NCBI GenBank assembly: GCA_947561715.1
Contig: OX387202.1
Coordinates: forward strand, 4,849,001-4,913,000
Direction: 5' to 3'
DNA: 64,000 nt
Source of the DNA: Ascidia mentula
Taxonomy: Eukaryota; Chordata; Ascidiacea; Phlebobranchia; Ascidiidae
The position numbers and the translations under genes were made by a program. The notes below the pieces were generated by a model that did no database searches, was not told the origin of the DNA, and was given only the letters and a program-made list of their open reading frames with translations. Within the stretch, counting starts at the first letter, position 1. Each line of letters starts with the position of its first letter. Below, piece after piece: positions 1-13,438 of this stretch.

Positions 1-1650
1 CTATCTTGTACACGGGACTGGAGCCACTTTTAAATGTCAGTGTTTCCTAATAATTAATCATCACCTCCTAACTCGCATGCTATGACGGAGCACAGAAAAA
101 CCCGACTGGTTCTGATCAGTCACTTGTTTCTACTTCAGTAGAAAAGAAAAAAAGGTGAATAAAAAATGCGTCAACCGTTTGATTTGGAAAAGTTTTAGAA
201 ACGCCCCTAAGGGCCCACAGACCTCAATGGGTTAATTCTTCCCTCCATCAAGCAAGCGACGAATGATTTGCGGGTTTTGCTGAACTGGCGCCGTCGTAAC
301 CACGCAACTATTCCACAATACGACAACAGGGGTTAAATGACCCTTGCGGTTTCTGGATGCCATGACACCGCTGTTGTTTTCATCGAGGCCCCGGGGAAAA
401 TTTTTCAGCTTTAAAGCTCAGGTTAACCGTCTTCCAAGATCCAACCAATGTACGAAGAAGTTTTTGCAAATGTACAAATATTGGGTGTTAGTCGGGACGA
501 TTATAAAAGGAAAATAATTCGAGTTACATAATTTGTTTTCCAAGAAAGTTTACTTTAAGTTACACAATGGAATCACTCAGTCATTTAAAATTACCTTACA
601 AGTTACAAGTTATAGTATAGAAAACTAAGTCATTTGTTGTTATGTTGGTTCTGAAAAATATATAAAAATCAAATACCAAGTCTTTGTTGCCCACAAGACT
701 CTTGGGAGGAGTTCTACCTTTACTTTACGAATAGTACATGTCTCAGGGGGTTAAATTTTGTGATTTGCGCAATACCGTTTAGTTTACATTTTATTTTAAT
801 TTAGTTTGCAGTCGAATTGCTGGTTGCGATGCAAGCACTTTTTCTTTCACCACTGCTCACTTCTATCTGATACAAAACTTTGACATGCTTTAAAAATAAA
901 GAAATGAAGAAATGGAAAAGTTGAAAACAAATGCAGTCAACAAAATTCAAATGCCAATTTGTTTACAGAACATGGTGTGGTAACATCTAAACATAGCAAC
1001 ATTACTACACCCCTCAGGCAAATGACGTTACCCGTTGTGCTTCGGCGTCGCGCATTTGGTTTATGGTTTCAGGCTTGTTTGCTTTCAACTCATGCTGCTA
1101 AGTGGCTGCAGAATGTCAGGGAAGTTGTGATGTTTTGGGTAAACAGCAGGCCACGATATTCGACAAATTTTTTTTTGAATTGCAACGAATCTGCCCTTCG
1201 GCACAATTTAAACGTAGACTTTTGTTTGTCTGCGCAACAGCAACACGATAGATTTGTTGATTTGCTTTTTTTGATAGTTTTTTTTGTTGGGTTTGCTCAC
1301 ATTCTAGAAAGACGACGATATTTTTTGATTGGCCGCGTGATGGTTTTGAGCCAATGATAATAATGAACCCACGTATTTGAATGGATTTTTTTCATCATTA
1401 TCTCTATATGCAATGACCACCAAACCATCACAATGGGCCTATGTCTCAAAACAGATTATAACCAAGCAACTAGTAAGAGAGAGTATTCAAGCAGATATAT
1501 TCTGACTGATAATCCTTTGCAAATTTTGTGTGAAAAACGAATGCTGAGTCTTATTATTTTGTTTCACCAGAAAAAATACAACATGTTTGTTTACGGCGTT
1601 AAATTCGGTCGTCCCTGCTTTGAAATCTGTTACGTTGTGCGTTTCAGCAG
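1..1650. other. Gene-free left flank
   Basis: No gene is supported here. The sequence is AT-rich with many homopolymer runs. One plus-strand open frame of 132 codons (959-1357) has no recognisable domain, no splice context and a composition like its surroundings, so it is not called. The stretch ends at the first unit of a 45-bp minisatellite. Confidence 0.5.
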
Positions 1651-2178
1651 GTCGTACGTCGAAACTAAACCAATTTTTTTGGTAATTTTTTTCAGGTCGT
1701 ACGTCAAAACTAAACCAATTTTTTTGGTAATTTTTTTCAGGTCGTACGTCAAAACTAAACCAATTTTTTTGGTAATTTTTTTCAGGTCGTACGTCAAAAC
1801 TAAACCAATTTTTTTGGTAATTTTTTTCAGGTCGTACGTCAAAACTAAACCAATTTTTTTGGTAATTTTTTTCAGGTCGTACGTCAAAACTAAACCAATT
1901 TTTTTGGTAATTTTTTTCAGGTCGTACGTCAAAACTAAACCAATTTTTTTGGTAATTTTTTTCAGGTCGTACGTCAAAACTAAACCAATTTTTTTGGTAA
2001 TTTTTTTCAGGTCGTACGTCAAAACTAAACCAATTTTTTTGGTAATTTTTTTCAGGTCGTACGTCAAAACTAAACCAATTTTTTTGGTAATTTTTTTCAG
2101 GTCGTACGTCAAAACTAAACCAATTTTTTTGGTAATTTTTTTCAGGTCGTACGTCGAAACTAAACCAATTTTTTTGCT
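1651..2178. repeat. 45-bp minisatellite, 12 head-to-tail units
   Basis: The word GTCGTACGTC recurs every 45 bases from 1651 to 2146, giving twelve units. The ten internal units are nearly or fully identical; only the first and last carry GTCGAAAC instead of GTCAAAAC. On the plus strand each unit contains a branch-site-like ACTAAAC, two T-rich runs and TTTTTTTCAG, then GT. Because 45 is a multiple of three, long artificial open frames (15-residue repeats) appear on both strands. The near-identity of the internal units points to recent expansion or ongoing homogenisation. Confidence 0.97.
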
Positions 2179-4755
2179 CTGTCAGCCAATAATTATCAGA
2201 AAGCCTAGATATACAAAAACATGCTTCTCCGTATAAAGTGCATGGTTCGACATTCACGATAAACATTATCAACATGAACATCAGTGTGTAGTTGTTGCTT
2301 GCAAGCAAAACAGTGGCACGGTCGGAATCGACATCACTCACCGACTAATTAAATACCTGAGAATAAAACGTTATGTAAGACGTACCTCCGCTATCCCTGT
2401 GGAATAACTCCACATTAAAAACCAACCGCGGGTTTTTCGAAGTTAAGCGAGGCCCAAGTTAAAAGGAATTAAGAGTGGGGGTTAGGGTTAGATGATCAAG
2501 GTGGAAGTAGATGGAAGAAAAGGTTGGAAGTTTTATTGAATGGTATTGAGAATATTATCACTGACTGACTGATTTGAATTACATCGTTTCATCCAAGTTA
2601 TTACGTGGTTTCCTGGTCTTTGTCAAACGAAAATCGTGAGCATGGAAATAGAAGAAGTTTTAAAAAAAAATTTTGTTGGAAGAATTGGCGGTCTACAGCT
2701 GCTTGGTACACACCAACATCGATGGCCTTTTTAAATCAACTTTTATGCTCCAAACAATCAAAAAACTACGATTAAAAAAAACAAAAATACGCAAAATACG
2801 CAGAGAAAAATAAATATATTCAAATGCTAGATCAAATAATACAGACGTTTCGTCAGTGCAAAGGCTAACTGTCAGACACAATTTTAACATCTTACGGCTC
2901 ACCACGAAATGCCAGAAATTATATGATGTCTATGTTTAGATCACGTGAATAGAAGATGTCACCACAACGGTTCGTGGAATTCCAAGTCCAACTACAGCTT
3001 CTGTCGTCCAGTTACTGACAAGGTTAATTTATTTGGCCATCACCATATACATTGCTTGTAATTGTGCATGTGCATTTATTGTAGCGCCGATGGTTTATCT
3101 ATTTAGATGGATAGTATATAGTCGCTTTTCGTAGGACTGAATATGTTATCCTGCAACATATTTACTCGTTCAGTTCGGTATGATGAACGACACTTTTAGT
3201 GGTTGGCGTCTTGCCGTTAGTTATACGGCAAAAAAGGTCGAAATTTTTAAACAAATGGAATTTCGCCAAATATTCATTTATTGCCTTTGATTGAAAAATA
3301 AATTAGGACAAAAATGAAATTTAATCCGCGCCTCTAATCTTGTATTTAACCGTTCGGACAAACAAATAAATGTATGGTTTAGTATGCAGCAGAACCTGAA
3401 CAAAACCCTCTTTTATAACCGTTGGCTTACTGTTGTGGCACAACTTGTAATAAGGTCGAATAAACCGCACGCTGGGATTTAACAATTTGGATGAAGGTCG
3501 CATGCAGTTTGTTGATTTTAAAAAGCAGTTTTTTTGCAGACTTGCAGTTTGCACTCTTTAGTGATATTTCTGCCATGATTTAAAAAATTTATGCGCGCGA
3601 CAATAATAATAAATTGATTTAGGCCCTACGTAAATTCAATCCTAGACCATATACCGCAGAAAGGACATTCCGTGCTTAACAACATTTGCGGCCGTTAATT
3701 ACCGACCGAATCCCGGCGGATTATCTATATCCGTTACGATGTCTCATGAGTGCAAGGCGTTGACACGATTTGGTTAAGATCCATCATGATCAAAGTGCCT
3801 CGCAGAGTGCATTGTGGATGCCTGGGAAATGCGCATTTGTAAAGAGCATACACTGGAGTGTTGTCCCTGTGACCGTTCGAAAACCCATTAAGCGCAATGA
3901 TGACGTCACATAACGATTCCGTATGTGCGATATTTGAGTGAAGAGAAATAATTTCCATTTGAGAGAAAAAAGGCGCAAATTCCAGGAAAACAAAAAAAAA
4001 CTCTAAGATGGAATGTGCATAAACCGAACGACGAATGCAATTAGTTGTAAAATGCAAAGGTTACCGGACTAATCACTTCCCCTTCTACCGGAAAAGCTGC
4101 CACCTGTACCTTTCAGGTGCGGTTTTTTTAGGGGGAAAAACGATTTCTCAAAAAATTAATGAACCGCAATCGTTAAATTGGGTAATCCCCTTCTTCGATC
4201 GAGAGCCAATATTTTTCTCATGCTTGCATGTGCCGATGGGCGTTTTAAATTATTAAAACGCTGTTTTGTGTGTGCCCGTAGAGTATGCTCTGCACTGGAC
4301 TTGACTCTTCGCTTGGATCACCTACCACGAGCAAGCAGCAGCACATTGTAATGGTAGGTTAGGTTATGGCAAGGCATCAAATGCACGGTTGCGTAGAGCT
4401 GCGTACTGGTTTTCTCCCGATCTTACGTCTTGTTAACTTGACCACAGCACGAAAGACATTCATTGGGTTGGGTTAAACACATTGTAACACGTCTGGTTGT
4501 GAAAGATTCTGTACAAATAATTTAGTTAACCATCACTTTGCGAAAAACGTCATATTTATACCAGTTCTTTGCAAAGGAAAGAATTTCGTAAATTTGTTTA
4601 CGTTAATAGTTGATATCTTTATTTCAATCTTGCGTTAAACAGCACACAGCTTTACAAAATATTCGAACCACTTCGTCACTTCGACAAAAAGCATTGACAG
4701 AATATCTAAATAAAGTATTCAAAGTTACGTCTATTGGTGCTTTATGTTACCATAG
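2179..4755. other. No gene recognised; upstream of the receptor gene
   Basis: AT-rich sequence with short, unconvincing open frames only. The first exons of the class B receptor that starts at 4756 (signal peptide and hormone-binding ectodomain with its six cysteines) should lie upstream of that point. I looked for a Cys-Trp-Pro type exon on the plus strand and did not find one, so those exons are either strongly diverged here or lie left of the window. Confidence 0.45.
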
Positions 4756-7700
4756 GAACCGACTTGTGAACGGAACCTGTATCGACTCGCCGTCGTGTCC
4801 TACGTGGGAAGGGGGATTTCCCTCGCTTCTCTCGTTTTCACCTTCATCATTTTCTGGGTTCTGAAGTGAGTTTTGTTTGATTTTATCGCGTGTTTTGTTG
4901 ATAAATCTGAGACGATTCAAACGCAATTTTTTGATTTGGTTCCGAAATATATTACCACGACTATTCGCTGTATGTTTATTCAATGTTTATTCTAGTCAAT
5001 ATTTATTTTGCACAAGAAACAGAAAAAGCGACGATTTAGTGTACGTCGAAGTTTGTTCTACCGACGCAGAAAGTTATTTCTTTCTTTGCAGAAACATCAG
5101 ATGTTGGCGGATCATCATTCACTGGAATCTGACTGCTTCACTCATCTTATGCAACCTCTCATGGATTCTACTCCATCTTCTCGTCAGCTACGACTCGATG
5201 GTCAACAACGCGGTGAGGGCGGAATTCGAACCCGTTATCTTCTGATTGTAACACCAAACTTTTGTGCAGTGATAATGGGGAGAGGAATTAAACTCTTCAA
5301 AATAATATTATTTTTACCAAACCGATTTTCCTGTACAGGGGGTGTACAAGTAAATAGAAACATACGTTCTGTATTAAAATATTATGGTTTAATTAATAAA
5401 CTGATTTGTGTTGTTAAGATTTTTTGCCGTTTTCTGATCACTATGTTCAACTACACACAAATGACCAACTACTTCTGGTGCTTCGTGGAGGGTTTATATC
5501 TACATATGATGGTGGTTTTTGCTTACACTCATGACAGGTTCAATCTCACCACCTATATGCTCGTTGGTTGGGGTACGTTCACTGTATACTAATAATATAT
5601 GTGGTGTACTGACATCATACAACTTAGTTCCATTGCATTCTGTGCAAATTGAAGTAACTCGAAGCGTAATCACTTCTTCACACATATTTAATGCAAGATT
5701 AGCGCCCTCACGTGGTTGTTTGATCTTTAAATCAACGCAATTTATTTCGAGTTGAACTTGGAGGTATCGAATTCTCCTCATATGTATCTATAGTAACGAG
5801 CACAAAGTTTCATAAACGCTGACAAAAAGCGGAATGTAGTTGTCAATACAGGCGTTTTTATAACCTCTGAAAAAAATTACTCAATGACAGGGGGGGGATT
5901 TTGGTCACGTGGTTTGGATAGCGAAGCACTTTTAGTGTTTTTTTGTAGCGTTTCTCCCACTGTTGGACAGCACTATACTGACAGACACTTAAGTACATAA
6001 GCAATGGAGCCAATAAAATGTTTTAAGTGAGCTGCAGACAGGGCCACCGTTCAAACTCCCAAATCTATTTTCAAGCAAACAAAACATAAAAAAATGGATT
6101 TATTAGGTGTGATTGTCAATGATGAAATCACAGAAAACGAAAATTCCTTATTGCATTTCCAGTGCTTCCAATTCCTTTTATTGGGGTATGGATGGCTGTG
6201 AAATTCGCCTACCAAGATTCGCATTGTTGGATTGCGCAACAAGAAGCTGACACCTTGAAAGCTGATTACTTCATACGGGTTCCTACGTTGGTCGTTTTAT
6301 TGGTAAGTGTGGATTAATCCAGCTAGCTATGCTTTCTTTGCAAAACTTGAAGATTCGCATGCAAAAATGTTTGTGTCAATCAATCATGATGATATTTTGT
6401 ATTGATGCAGACCAACGACATTTCGTTTTAATTTCGAAATATTCCAACCAGTGTCGAAATGCAGTTTATTTTTAGCAGAATTGTTTTGCTAAAAGGCATT
6501 AATTTATTTATTTATTATTCTGAAATTATGTGTGAACTTAAAAAAGTGGCGTAAAAAAACATTAATTCGACAAGGAAAATATCACCTTTGTTACCTGATG
6601 CAGGTGAATGCTGTTATCCTTTCCAACATCGTCCGAATCCTCATCACTAAACTACGGAGTAGCGGAAGTTCGGACGACAGAGGAACTAATTACTGGAAGG
6701 CTGTGAAAGCAGCTCTTTTCCTCCTTCCAATGTTAGGATTCACCTACATAATTTTCCTCGTAAATCCTGCTGCAGGAACTTCGGGAGAGTTGGTGTTTTA
6801 TTTTGTCAACACATTTCTACAGAGTTTTCAGGTGATTTTGTGATGTTTGTTGCGACTTGTTCATTTTTTTTTCGTAATTTTGTTTTTATTTGTGGAGCGC
6901 TTTGTTTCTAATTTTTTTACATTTGTTTTTAAGTTTTTTTTTGCTACTTTGTTAATTTCTTCAAAATGGCAGTTAGAGTTACTTACTAACCTTATCCCTT
7001 CCTGGAATTCGTAATTTGTTTGAGCAAAATGCACAAGAAATGTTGTTCACTAACAAACCCATTCATTGTGTTGTAGGGATTATTCGTCTGTGTGATTTTC
7101 TGCTTTGCGAACAGTGAAGTTCAAACAGCTGTCAGGAAAGCGTTGAGATCTTGGAGACATCACCACACTGTTCCCTGCTTCAAGGGTACTTCCCATAGTG
7201 AGTGTAAATCACTTGTTTTCCTTACATATGCTATAGTGTCAGGCTATGTTTGTGGGCAGTTGCATCCACAGTATTAGAAGAAAACAGTTTACCCTTTTTG
7301 TTTGATTTTGTTGCTGTTTGTTACTTTCCAAAATGAAGGTTTAGTATTGTTTTTTTTGGGTCCCTATGTACGTGCCTAGATAACAGCTCTGGGGCGCCAC
7401 ACCAAAAATTTCACCACTTCCCAGGAAAGGTCACATATTTTTGAGATGTAATTATTGTCCTCACAAGCAAAACAACTTAATCTATATTGAAGTCCAAAGT
7501 CACTCACAAACAGTTGCATACGATCAGCCATATATTATCATAAACTACACAGAATTTTGATTCAAAAGTGCGGATACTGACGACGCTGTTTAGGCGAGTT
7601 TAATGTTTCTGTGTACTTAAAAATAACAGATTGCCATGACACAGATCGTCTGCGACACTTTGTGAGTAATTTTGGATGTCTGACCAGTAGACAGATCCGT

Positions 7701-8712
7701 CGGTACCACCAAAGAATAATATCTTATTCCTGAAGCCTTAGTGATATTTTCCCTATACTTTGAGCCCGATCAAAAAATGTTCAAACCCCTCGAGCCCCAG
7801 TATATAGTTTTAGTGCTTTGCCGAAACTGTTAGTAGTGAACATGTACACGACAAACGTAATACCTAACCCTGTACACAGCATCAACCGATATTCATTGCT
7901 GCAAATTTTACGGAGTGTCGTGACTTTAACTTGGTTCATATCTTTATTGTATTACAATAGAATATCCAAGTTATGCTGTTCAGGAAATGTTACTTTACAG
8001 TTCGCACGAGTCTTGAGTATTGTGTTGTAATGTTATACAGACCCCACTTCGGAAGGGTTTTCTATCTGAATGGCGGTTTGCACGACTGAGTGTGTTCATA
8101 GGAATAAAGTGAAGGTGCATTTTGTGTCTTGGGCCTATGATCAAAGCATGCAACTGCCTGGTTACAGTTTATTGCTTGACATTTTCATTTCCAAAGGTGC
8201 ACGTTTTTACTCTGGTACAAAACTGGCCTCATGCGGGTTTTGATCAATGACTTTCAAGTGAATATTTTGCGTTAATCTTCGAACTATTTTTTGTACCTGA
8301 GTTTTCTTTTAGTTTTGTTACCAAGTTTATGTTAAATTACATAGAATCGCACTCAACCTGCATGCATTGAATCCTGGCGATATAGTCTGATATTGTGCAA
8401 TTTCTTTTAACAGAACGTAGGTTTTCAAGCATGTCACTGTCAAGGTCACTGAACAACACCCAAACCTTTCGTCTTTCGCATCGATCCCAAAACGGAAACG
8501 GCTTTTTAAATTTTCCCAACAACAACAAACTTTGCCACACTGAAGTGAGCTTCGACGAATCTACGGTCACCCAATGCCACCTAGTGAGCGATGCTGATGT
8601 GGCGTTTGACACACTAGATGGCGGCAGTAAGTGCGTTGGCAACAGTGCTGTGAAATGTTCCAGGGACCCAAGCGTAGATGAGGCAGCTTCGTTGGGAGAA
8701 ACTAATGTTTGA
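4756..8712 (+). CDS. Class B1 (secretin-family) GPCR, CRH-receptor type; 7TM region and C-tail
   Basis: Plasma-membrane peptide-hormone receptor, expected to couple to Gs/cAMP as vertebrate CRH receptors do. Exons: 4756-4865, 5092-5212, 5419-5572, 6163-6302, 6604-6831, 7077-7197, 8414-8712. All phases agree, giving 390 residues. TM1 is in exon 1 (GISLASLVFTFIIFWVL). Exon 2 starts RNIRCWRIIIHWNL, very close to the CRH-receptor RSIRCLRNIIHWNL. TM3 follows the ECL1 cysteine (FCRFL), and ECL2 has the partner cysteine (DSHCW). The TM5-ICL3 exon reads NIVRILITKLRSS. The TM7/helix 8 region has LVFYFVNTFLQSFQ and NSEVQTAVRKAL, and a Ser/Asn-rich tail follows. The call begins at the first recognisable exon (acceptor at 4754-4755), so the N-terminal hormone-binding domain and start codon are missing from it. 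A calcitonin- or DH44-like assignment is less likely given the TM2 match. Confidence 0.88.
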
Positions 8713-11614
8713 ATGAAGTCTTCGAAACCACAGATTTCTTTTTGAACATGAAAATGTATTGCATGTTATTGCAAACAACTGCTGAAGACCATGTGGGTGT
8801 AGCAGGGCGCACTGATTACAATTTTTTTGTAAACACTTTTCTCGAACGTAAAGACCTTAAAATCACTTTTACAAGCCTATGAAACAATGATTGGGCACAT
8901 TGGATAGGTTTGAAGCTATCAAGGTGTACCAAAATGCAAGCTGAATGTGATTCCATTTTCAAACAACATCATACCAACTTTGACACGCCCTGTGTTGTTC
9001 ACGCCTGAAAAAATAAATTGTCGAAAACAGAAAACAACAGTCAATATGAAACCAATTAGTGTTTTGTTGGTTTGTTTAATGTGTGGATGGAATACACTAT
9101 GACCTCTGGTTTAAAAACTAAATTCATAATACTTGTGCCTTCTGTACCTTTAGTCTCAACTCTTGTAGAAATTGGTGAATATTTTTTGCATATTGTGAAT
9201 AGATATTGTGAGTGTTGATGGAATTTTTATTTGATTTGCTGTAAATACAAGGCATGAATTTGTTTTTTCCTCCCGCTTTGTTATTGTCCGTTTTCTGTTT
9301 TTCCTTGCATTTAAAACATAATAATTAACTTGTGAAAATGCCCACATGGTTTTACACAAGAATATCTAGCAGTGTTGTGGGGGTTGGCCACATTGTCTAA
9401 ATGATGTTCGTAATATTGTCATTTTGCTGCTTCTTGTTCGTCAGAATCATAAATTTGTGCAATTCTTTAAAATGGGAATTTGTTTGAGAAGTTCATCCTA
9501 CCGGTCTTACATGAACTAAATTAGTCACAAAAATCGTCAATTTTAACAGGCTATCAAACTTATTTATGATTTAGTACCGCAAGTAATGCATTTCGGTTTG
9601 TGAAGTCTATTATATGTAAGTTTGTTGGTTTACGGTGATTAAGCAACTATCCTAAACATACCAACTCTAGTTAGAAACATCACAGTATCGAAGAGATGTT
9701 TAACTGTTGTACGATGACATGTGAAATACAAACTCATGCCAAATGAAGAACAATGTGGTGTCCGATTGCAAAGCAGGTTCCCCTAATTTGCATACATCAT
9801 GTTATTCAATGAAGGAAGTATCTTTCAACATCGTATGATAAAAACAATTCAATCGTTGACCAAGTCGTGTGTGTCATACAGAGCATACAGTTGGTTGTTC
9901 TTGTGTGCCGTGGTTCAATATTAAAAGATGCATTCTTCCATTTCTGTTTCTTGGAAAATCTAAGTAAAAGATCGCACTTTGAAAACATCCTAGAATGGAA
10001 ACTTTTTTTTTCGAAAATATCAACGTAGATTTCTATAACAGATGTTATGTCTGCTAATTGACGAGGTTTGTCGTATTATACCTGGCAGCGACAACAGCAA
10101 AACAAGAGGTTTGGATCTTCCTTTTTTAAGACTATGTTTACGACTCAATTTTAGCGTTGCCCACAGCAAAGATCACCTGTCTTCCTTTTTTTCGTGTTTA
10201 AGGGCGCTAGTCGCGCCCCTCTAACATTATTCATAAACAACTTTTGCGCCCCACATTCTTCGAAAAAAAATATTTTACTTATATTTAATATCACTCATCA
10301 ATTGGAGGGTTGGGCTCTTTTTAAAGCAGCTGTTTAATGCAAGATTTTGTGAGTGATACCACTGACAAAGTTTTACTGACAAGAGAGTGGTGGTCATGCA
10401 TTTTTTCTTGCATTTATTGTGATACACCTTTGTAATGCTGCTCAAATAACTTGAGCAAGCACCCGCCAAATGCCTGGCGTTACCCCCCAAAAAAATGTTT
10501 ACAGGATACTCCAACGGTGGCTGCGTACTCCTGCCAGAAAAAATACTGGATTCGTTTTTTTTATCTCACCGGCGGTGGCCTTTAGGAGACAACACAAAAC
10601 TCTTTTTTCGGTTTGGAAAAATCTTTTCTGGTTTTTGTAACCGGTTTGGAATGATGGTCCTTTAAGGTAAAGGAACATAAATAGTTCTCGTATGTCATAG
10701 AAAAATGCCATTTCTAAAAGATTTCCAAGATTGCATCAGCATCACAACCGTCAAAAGTAAACATATTTGTCACCCCTAAAGTGCAATCCTCACAGTCCAG
10801 CATTCTCGCCTGGTAGGAAGCGCTGCAGCTTTTCTGACACCTTTTGTGTTAAGACAATAGAGTTGCAAACTGAGAGGATGGCGTCCAGGACCAGGTTTGT
10901 GGGCATAACTTATTGTCTGTGAAAGGGTTGGCCTACATTGGCGCAAAATTTATCTTGGGACAGACAATGTCTGCAGAGGTCACGGCATGAGCTGGAGATA
11001 AGCTTATCTACTTTCTCTCGCACCTGGTTTCTCACGCATTTACTGTTGGTTTAATTTTTATCTTTATCGATTTAGCTTAACGGACTAAAAAAAAGTAGGT
11101 GTGCTATAATAGGTGAAGACTTGTTTTAGACGTCACTCAGTACCTTCCAAAACAAACGTTAGAATTCTCTTGACAGCAGATTGTAAAAAAATGGGGTGAA
11201 AGTAATCTATTTTGTTTAACAGCATACGATCAGACCTGAATAAATGTGCGACTATAAAATAGAAATATTAACATGGTAACATGGCAGCGATGCGTAAAGT
11301 GATAACCACTGGTGATTGGTTAATAAACAAAATCAACGATGCGTTTAAATCAATACGCTTTAGCTCGAACAGCTGCCAAAATCAAGTTCTAGTTGATAGT
11401 TTAAGTTCGTTTGACAATTAGTTAATGTTTACACAGAAATTAATAAATGAAATAGAAAACAGAATTTACCTTAGTGCTTACATAGCATATTTTCAAGAAC
11501 AACTTAGGTATCGACAACAGATACAGGCTAATCTTCGAAGTTATCATTAAAAGCATGCGTATGGTTGATTTTACTTAATTTCTGCTTCTTTGTAATGCCA
11601 GATTGGTTCTTTTT
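8713..11614. other. Intergenic, no gene recognised
   Basis: The 3' flank of the receptor and the upstream region of UBE2C. It is AT-rich with short open frames only. A small GC-rich patch near 10200-10222 (GGGCGCTAGTCGCGCCCC) is partly self-complementary, but no flanking duplication was seen. Nothing else is supported. Confidence 0.5.
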
Positions 11615-11616
11615 AG
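11607..11616 (+). promoter_or_regulatory. Acceptor-like site 25 nt before the UBE2C start
   Basis: A pyrimidine-rich run ending TTCTTTTTAG is followed by a 25-nt leader and the ATG at 11642. No upstream exon is visible. In ascidians such a site is the typical landing point of spliced-leader trans-splicing; a cis-spliced 5' UTR intron would look the same. Confidence 0.45.
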
Positions 11617-11641
11617 CAACAAATACACTGCATTTAAAAGA

Positions 11642-13438
11642 ATGTCTTCACAAAATGCAAACCCAATCAATGCGATGAACACTAGTACGAGAAAACCTAA
11701 AGAAACAAGTACAACATGTAAAAAAGATTCAGCTTCTGTAAAAAAAAGGTAAGGACATTTTTAAATCCCGTTAAAAATTTTTATATTTTGTTTTAAAATT
11801 TATTTTACACAGGTTACAACAAGAGCTGATGGGTTTAATGGTAAGTTTGCTTTATATTATGTTCTCTAGGATATTTTTGAGTGTATTGTTAATTTTTATT
11901 ATATGAAACTTCAATGAAACCATCTAATGTTATGCTTTTTACCAATGCTGTATGTTAAAATCGCTGATGGTTACCACTGGTTGCTTTTTACCCTGTAATA
12001 AATGACAATGTTTGCATGTCATTTATACATGCCATTAGTATCTAAATGTTGGTAGTTATGGCAATTGGATTAAAATTGACATCTTTTACAAATCACAGAT
12101 GTCCGCTGAAAAGGGTGTTAGTGCATTTCCTGAAGAAGACAATTTATTTTTCTGGGTTGGAACGATTGAAGGGCCAGTAGGCACGGTAAGAGATGTCTTC
12201 TGTAACCATGGTTACCATTTGTACCAACCAATAAATATGCACATTTTGGTCACCCCTCATCAGTTTTTCACTACACAATTTTATATAGTTGAATAAATTT
12301 CTTTCATTTGAACCTATAAAACAGAAAAAAGGGAAATAGCTGGGCACAAAATAAAAAAAAATAAGCATGTTTGTCAGAAATAAACACACACACACACACA
12401 CAGACATGATTCTTAAAAATGAGTACAAATCTTAGTAACAGGGGTGAAATGGTGACCCTGTCTTTTACATAATATGTTCTTAACCTAGTTATACGAAAAT
12501 TTTACATATGTATCCATTAGGTTTGTTATGTTGTAAATGTATTTTTGTTATAAATGTAATTTAAAGGTGTATGTAATTGAATATTTAGCTGTTATTTATT
12601 GATCATTGTAACCAAGGCATTGTGCACAATTGCAGGTCTACGAAAACCTAAAATACCGTCTTACCCTGGAATTTACAAGCACTTATCCGTATGATGCACC
12701 CACTGTGAAATTTTCTACCCCTTGCTTTCATCCTAATGTTGATGAGTTTGGAAATATTTGTCTTGACATTTTAAAAGAAAAATGGTCCGCCTTATATGAA
12801 ATTCGGACCATACTTTTATCCATCCAATCCTTGCTTGGTGGTAAGTTCAATTTTCATGTATTTAGTAGTGCAGTCTACACTAATATCAATAAATTTTGCT
12901 GAGCAATTTCTAACACATTTTCAGCTTTTTTGTATAAATACGTAAATGGTTTGTATCACAACAAAGTTATTATATATATGTCGCCCATTTATGCACATCA
13001 TTAGTATTGCTGAATGCAACAATGTAATTTAACACAAACATCAAGTCAGAAACTGATTTCAGTAGGAAGCTATTTAACTGATTGTCAGTTTTAATATACG
13101 AAATCAAGACAAAGAGCCTACGAAATGTTTGTCGGCGTCTCTCTGTTTATTATCACTGTTTTTACACCTGTACTACTTGTTGTCCTCAGAGCCAAACAAT
13201 GAAAGTCCACTAAACGTCCAAGCTGCTGATATGTGGGCTTCACAAACAGGTAATTATCATATATTTGGAAAATGGATAATGTGTTCTATTATGTTAAGTT
13301 GGGTGTTTACTTAACTATTCATCAATAATACATCATAGGCTACATTAAATTTCTTCTGTACTAACTCAGTTCCTTTTTGTAGTTTACAAGAAGCACTTGT
13401 TGAATCACTACGAAAAAAATGCCAAGCCAACTTTATGA
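11642..13438 (+). CDS. UBE2C: Ubiquitin-conjugating enzyme E2 C
   Basis: The E2 that works with the anaphase-promoting complex to start ubiquitin chains on mitotic substrates (known for the family). Exons: 11642-11748, 11813-11840, 12099-12185, 12636-12840, 13190-13249, 13383-13438. Phases agree and give 180 residues, close to human UBE2C (179). The N-terminal extension (about 35 residues, Thr/Lys-rich) precedes LQQELMGLM, as in UBE2C. The UBC core shows the HPN motif at residues 106-108 and the active-site Cys116 in [15 protein letters not shown]. The C-terminal helices contain [11 protein letters not shown]. The start is the first ATG after an acceptor-like site. The terminus lacks the longer vertebrate C-tail and ends [10 protein letters not shown]. 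Assignment to UBE2C rather than another E2 rests on the N-terminal extension and on [22 protein letters not shown]-type matches. Confidence 0.96.
12385..12402. repeat. (CA)9 microsatellite in UBE2C intron 3
   Basis: A simple alternating CA tract inside the 450-bp third intron of UBE2C. Confidence 0.95.

Noticed and set aside
959-1357. 132-codon plus-strand frame
   Set aside because: No domain, no splice or promoter context, and composition like the surrounding DNA.
1433-2341. Long frames on both strands with a perfect 15-residue repeat
   Set aside because: They are created by the 45-bp minisatellite, whose unit is a multiple of three; there is no sign of a real protein on either strand.
3783-3895. 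Short Cys-rich plus-strand frame that might be a receptor ectodomain exon
   Set aside because: Only about 33 codons, bounded by stops, with no matching splice sites and no Trp/Pro pattern of class B ectodomains.
5205-5230. T-loop-like GGGTTCGAATTCC on the minus strand, possible tRNA
   Set aside because: No A box or acceptor stem at the right distance; it overlaps a receptor exon edge.
10190-10225. GC-rich partly palindromic patch, possible MITE end
   Set aside because: No matching second terminus or target-site duplication was found.
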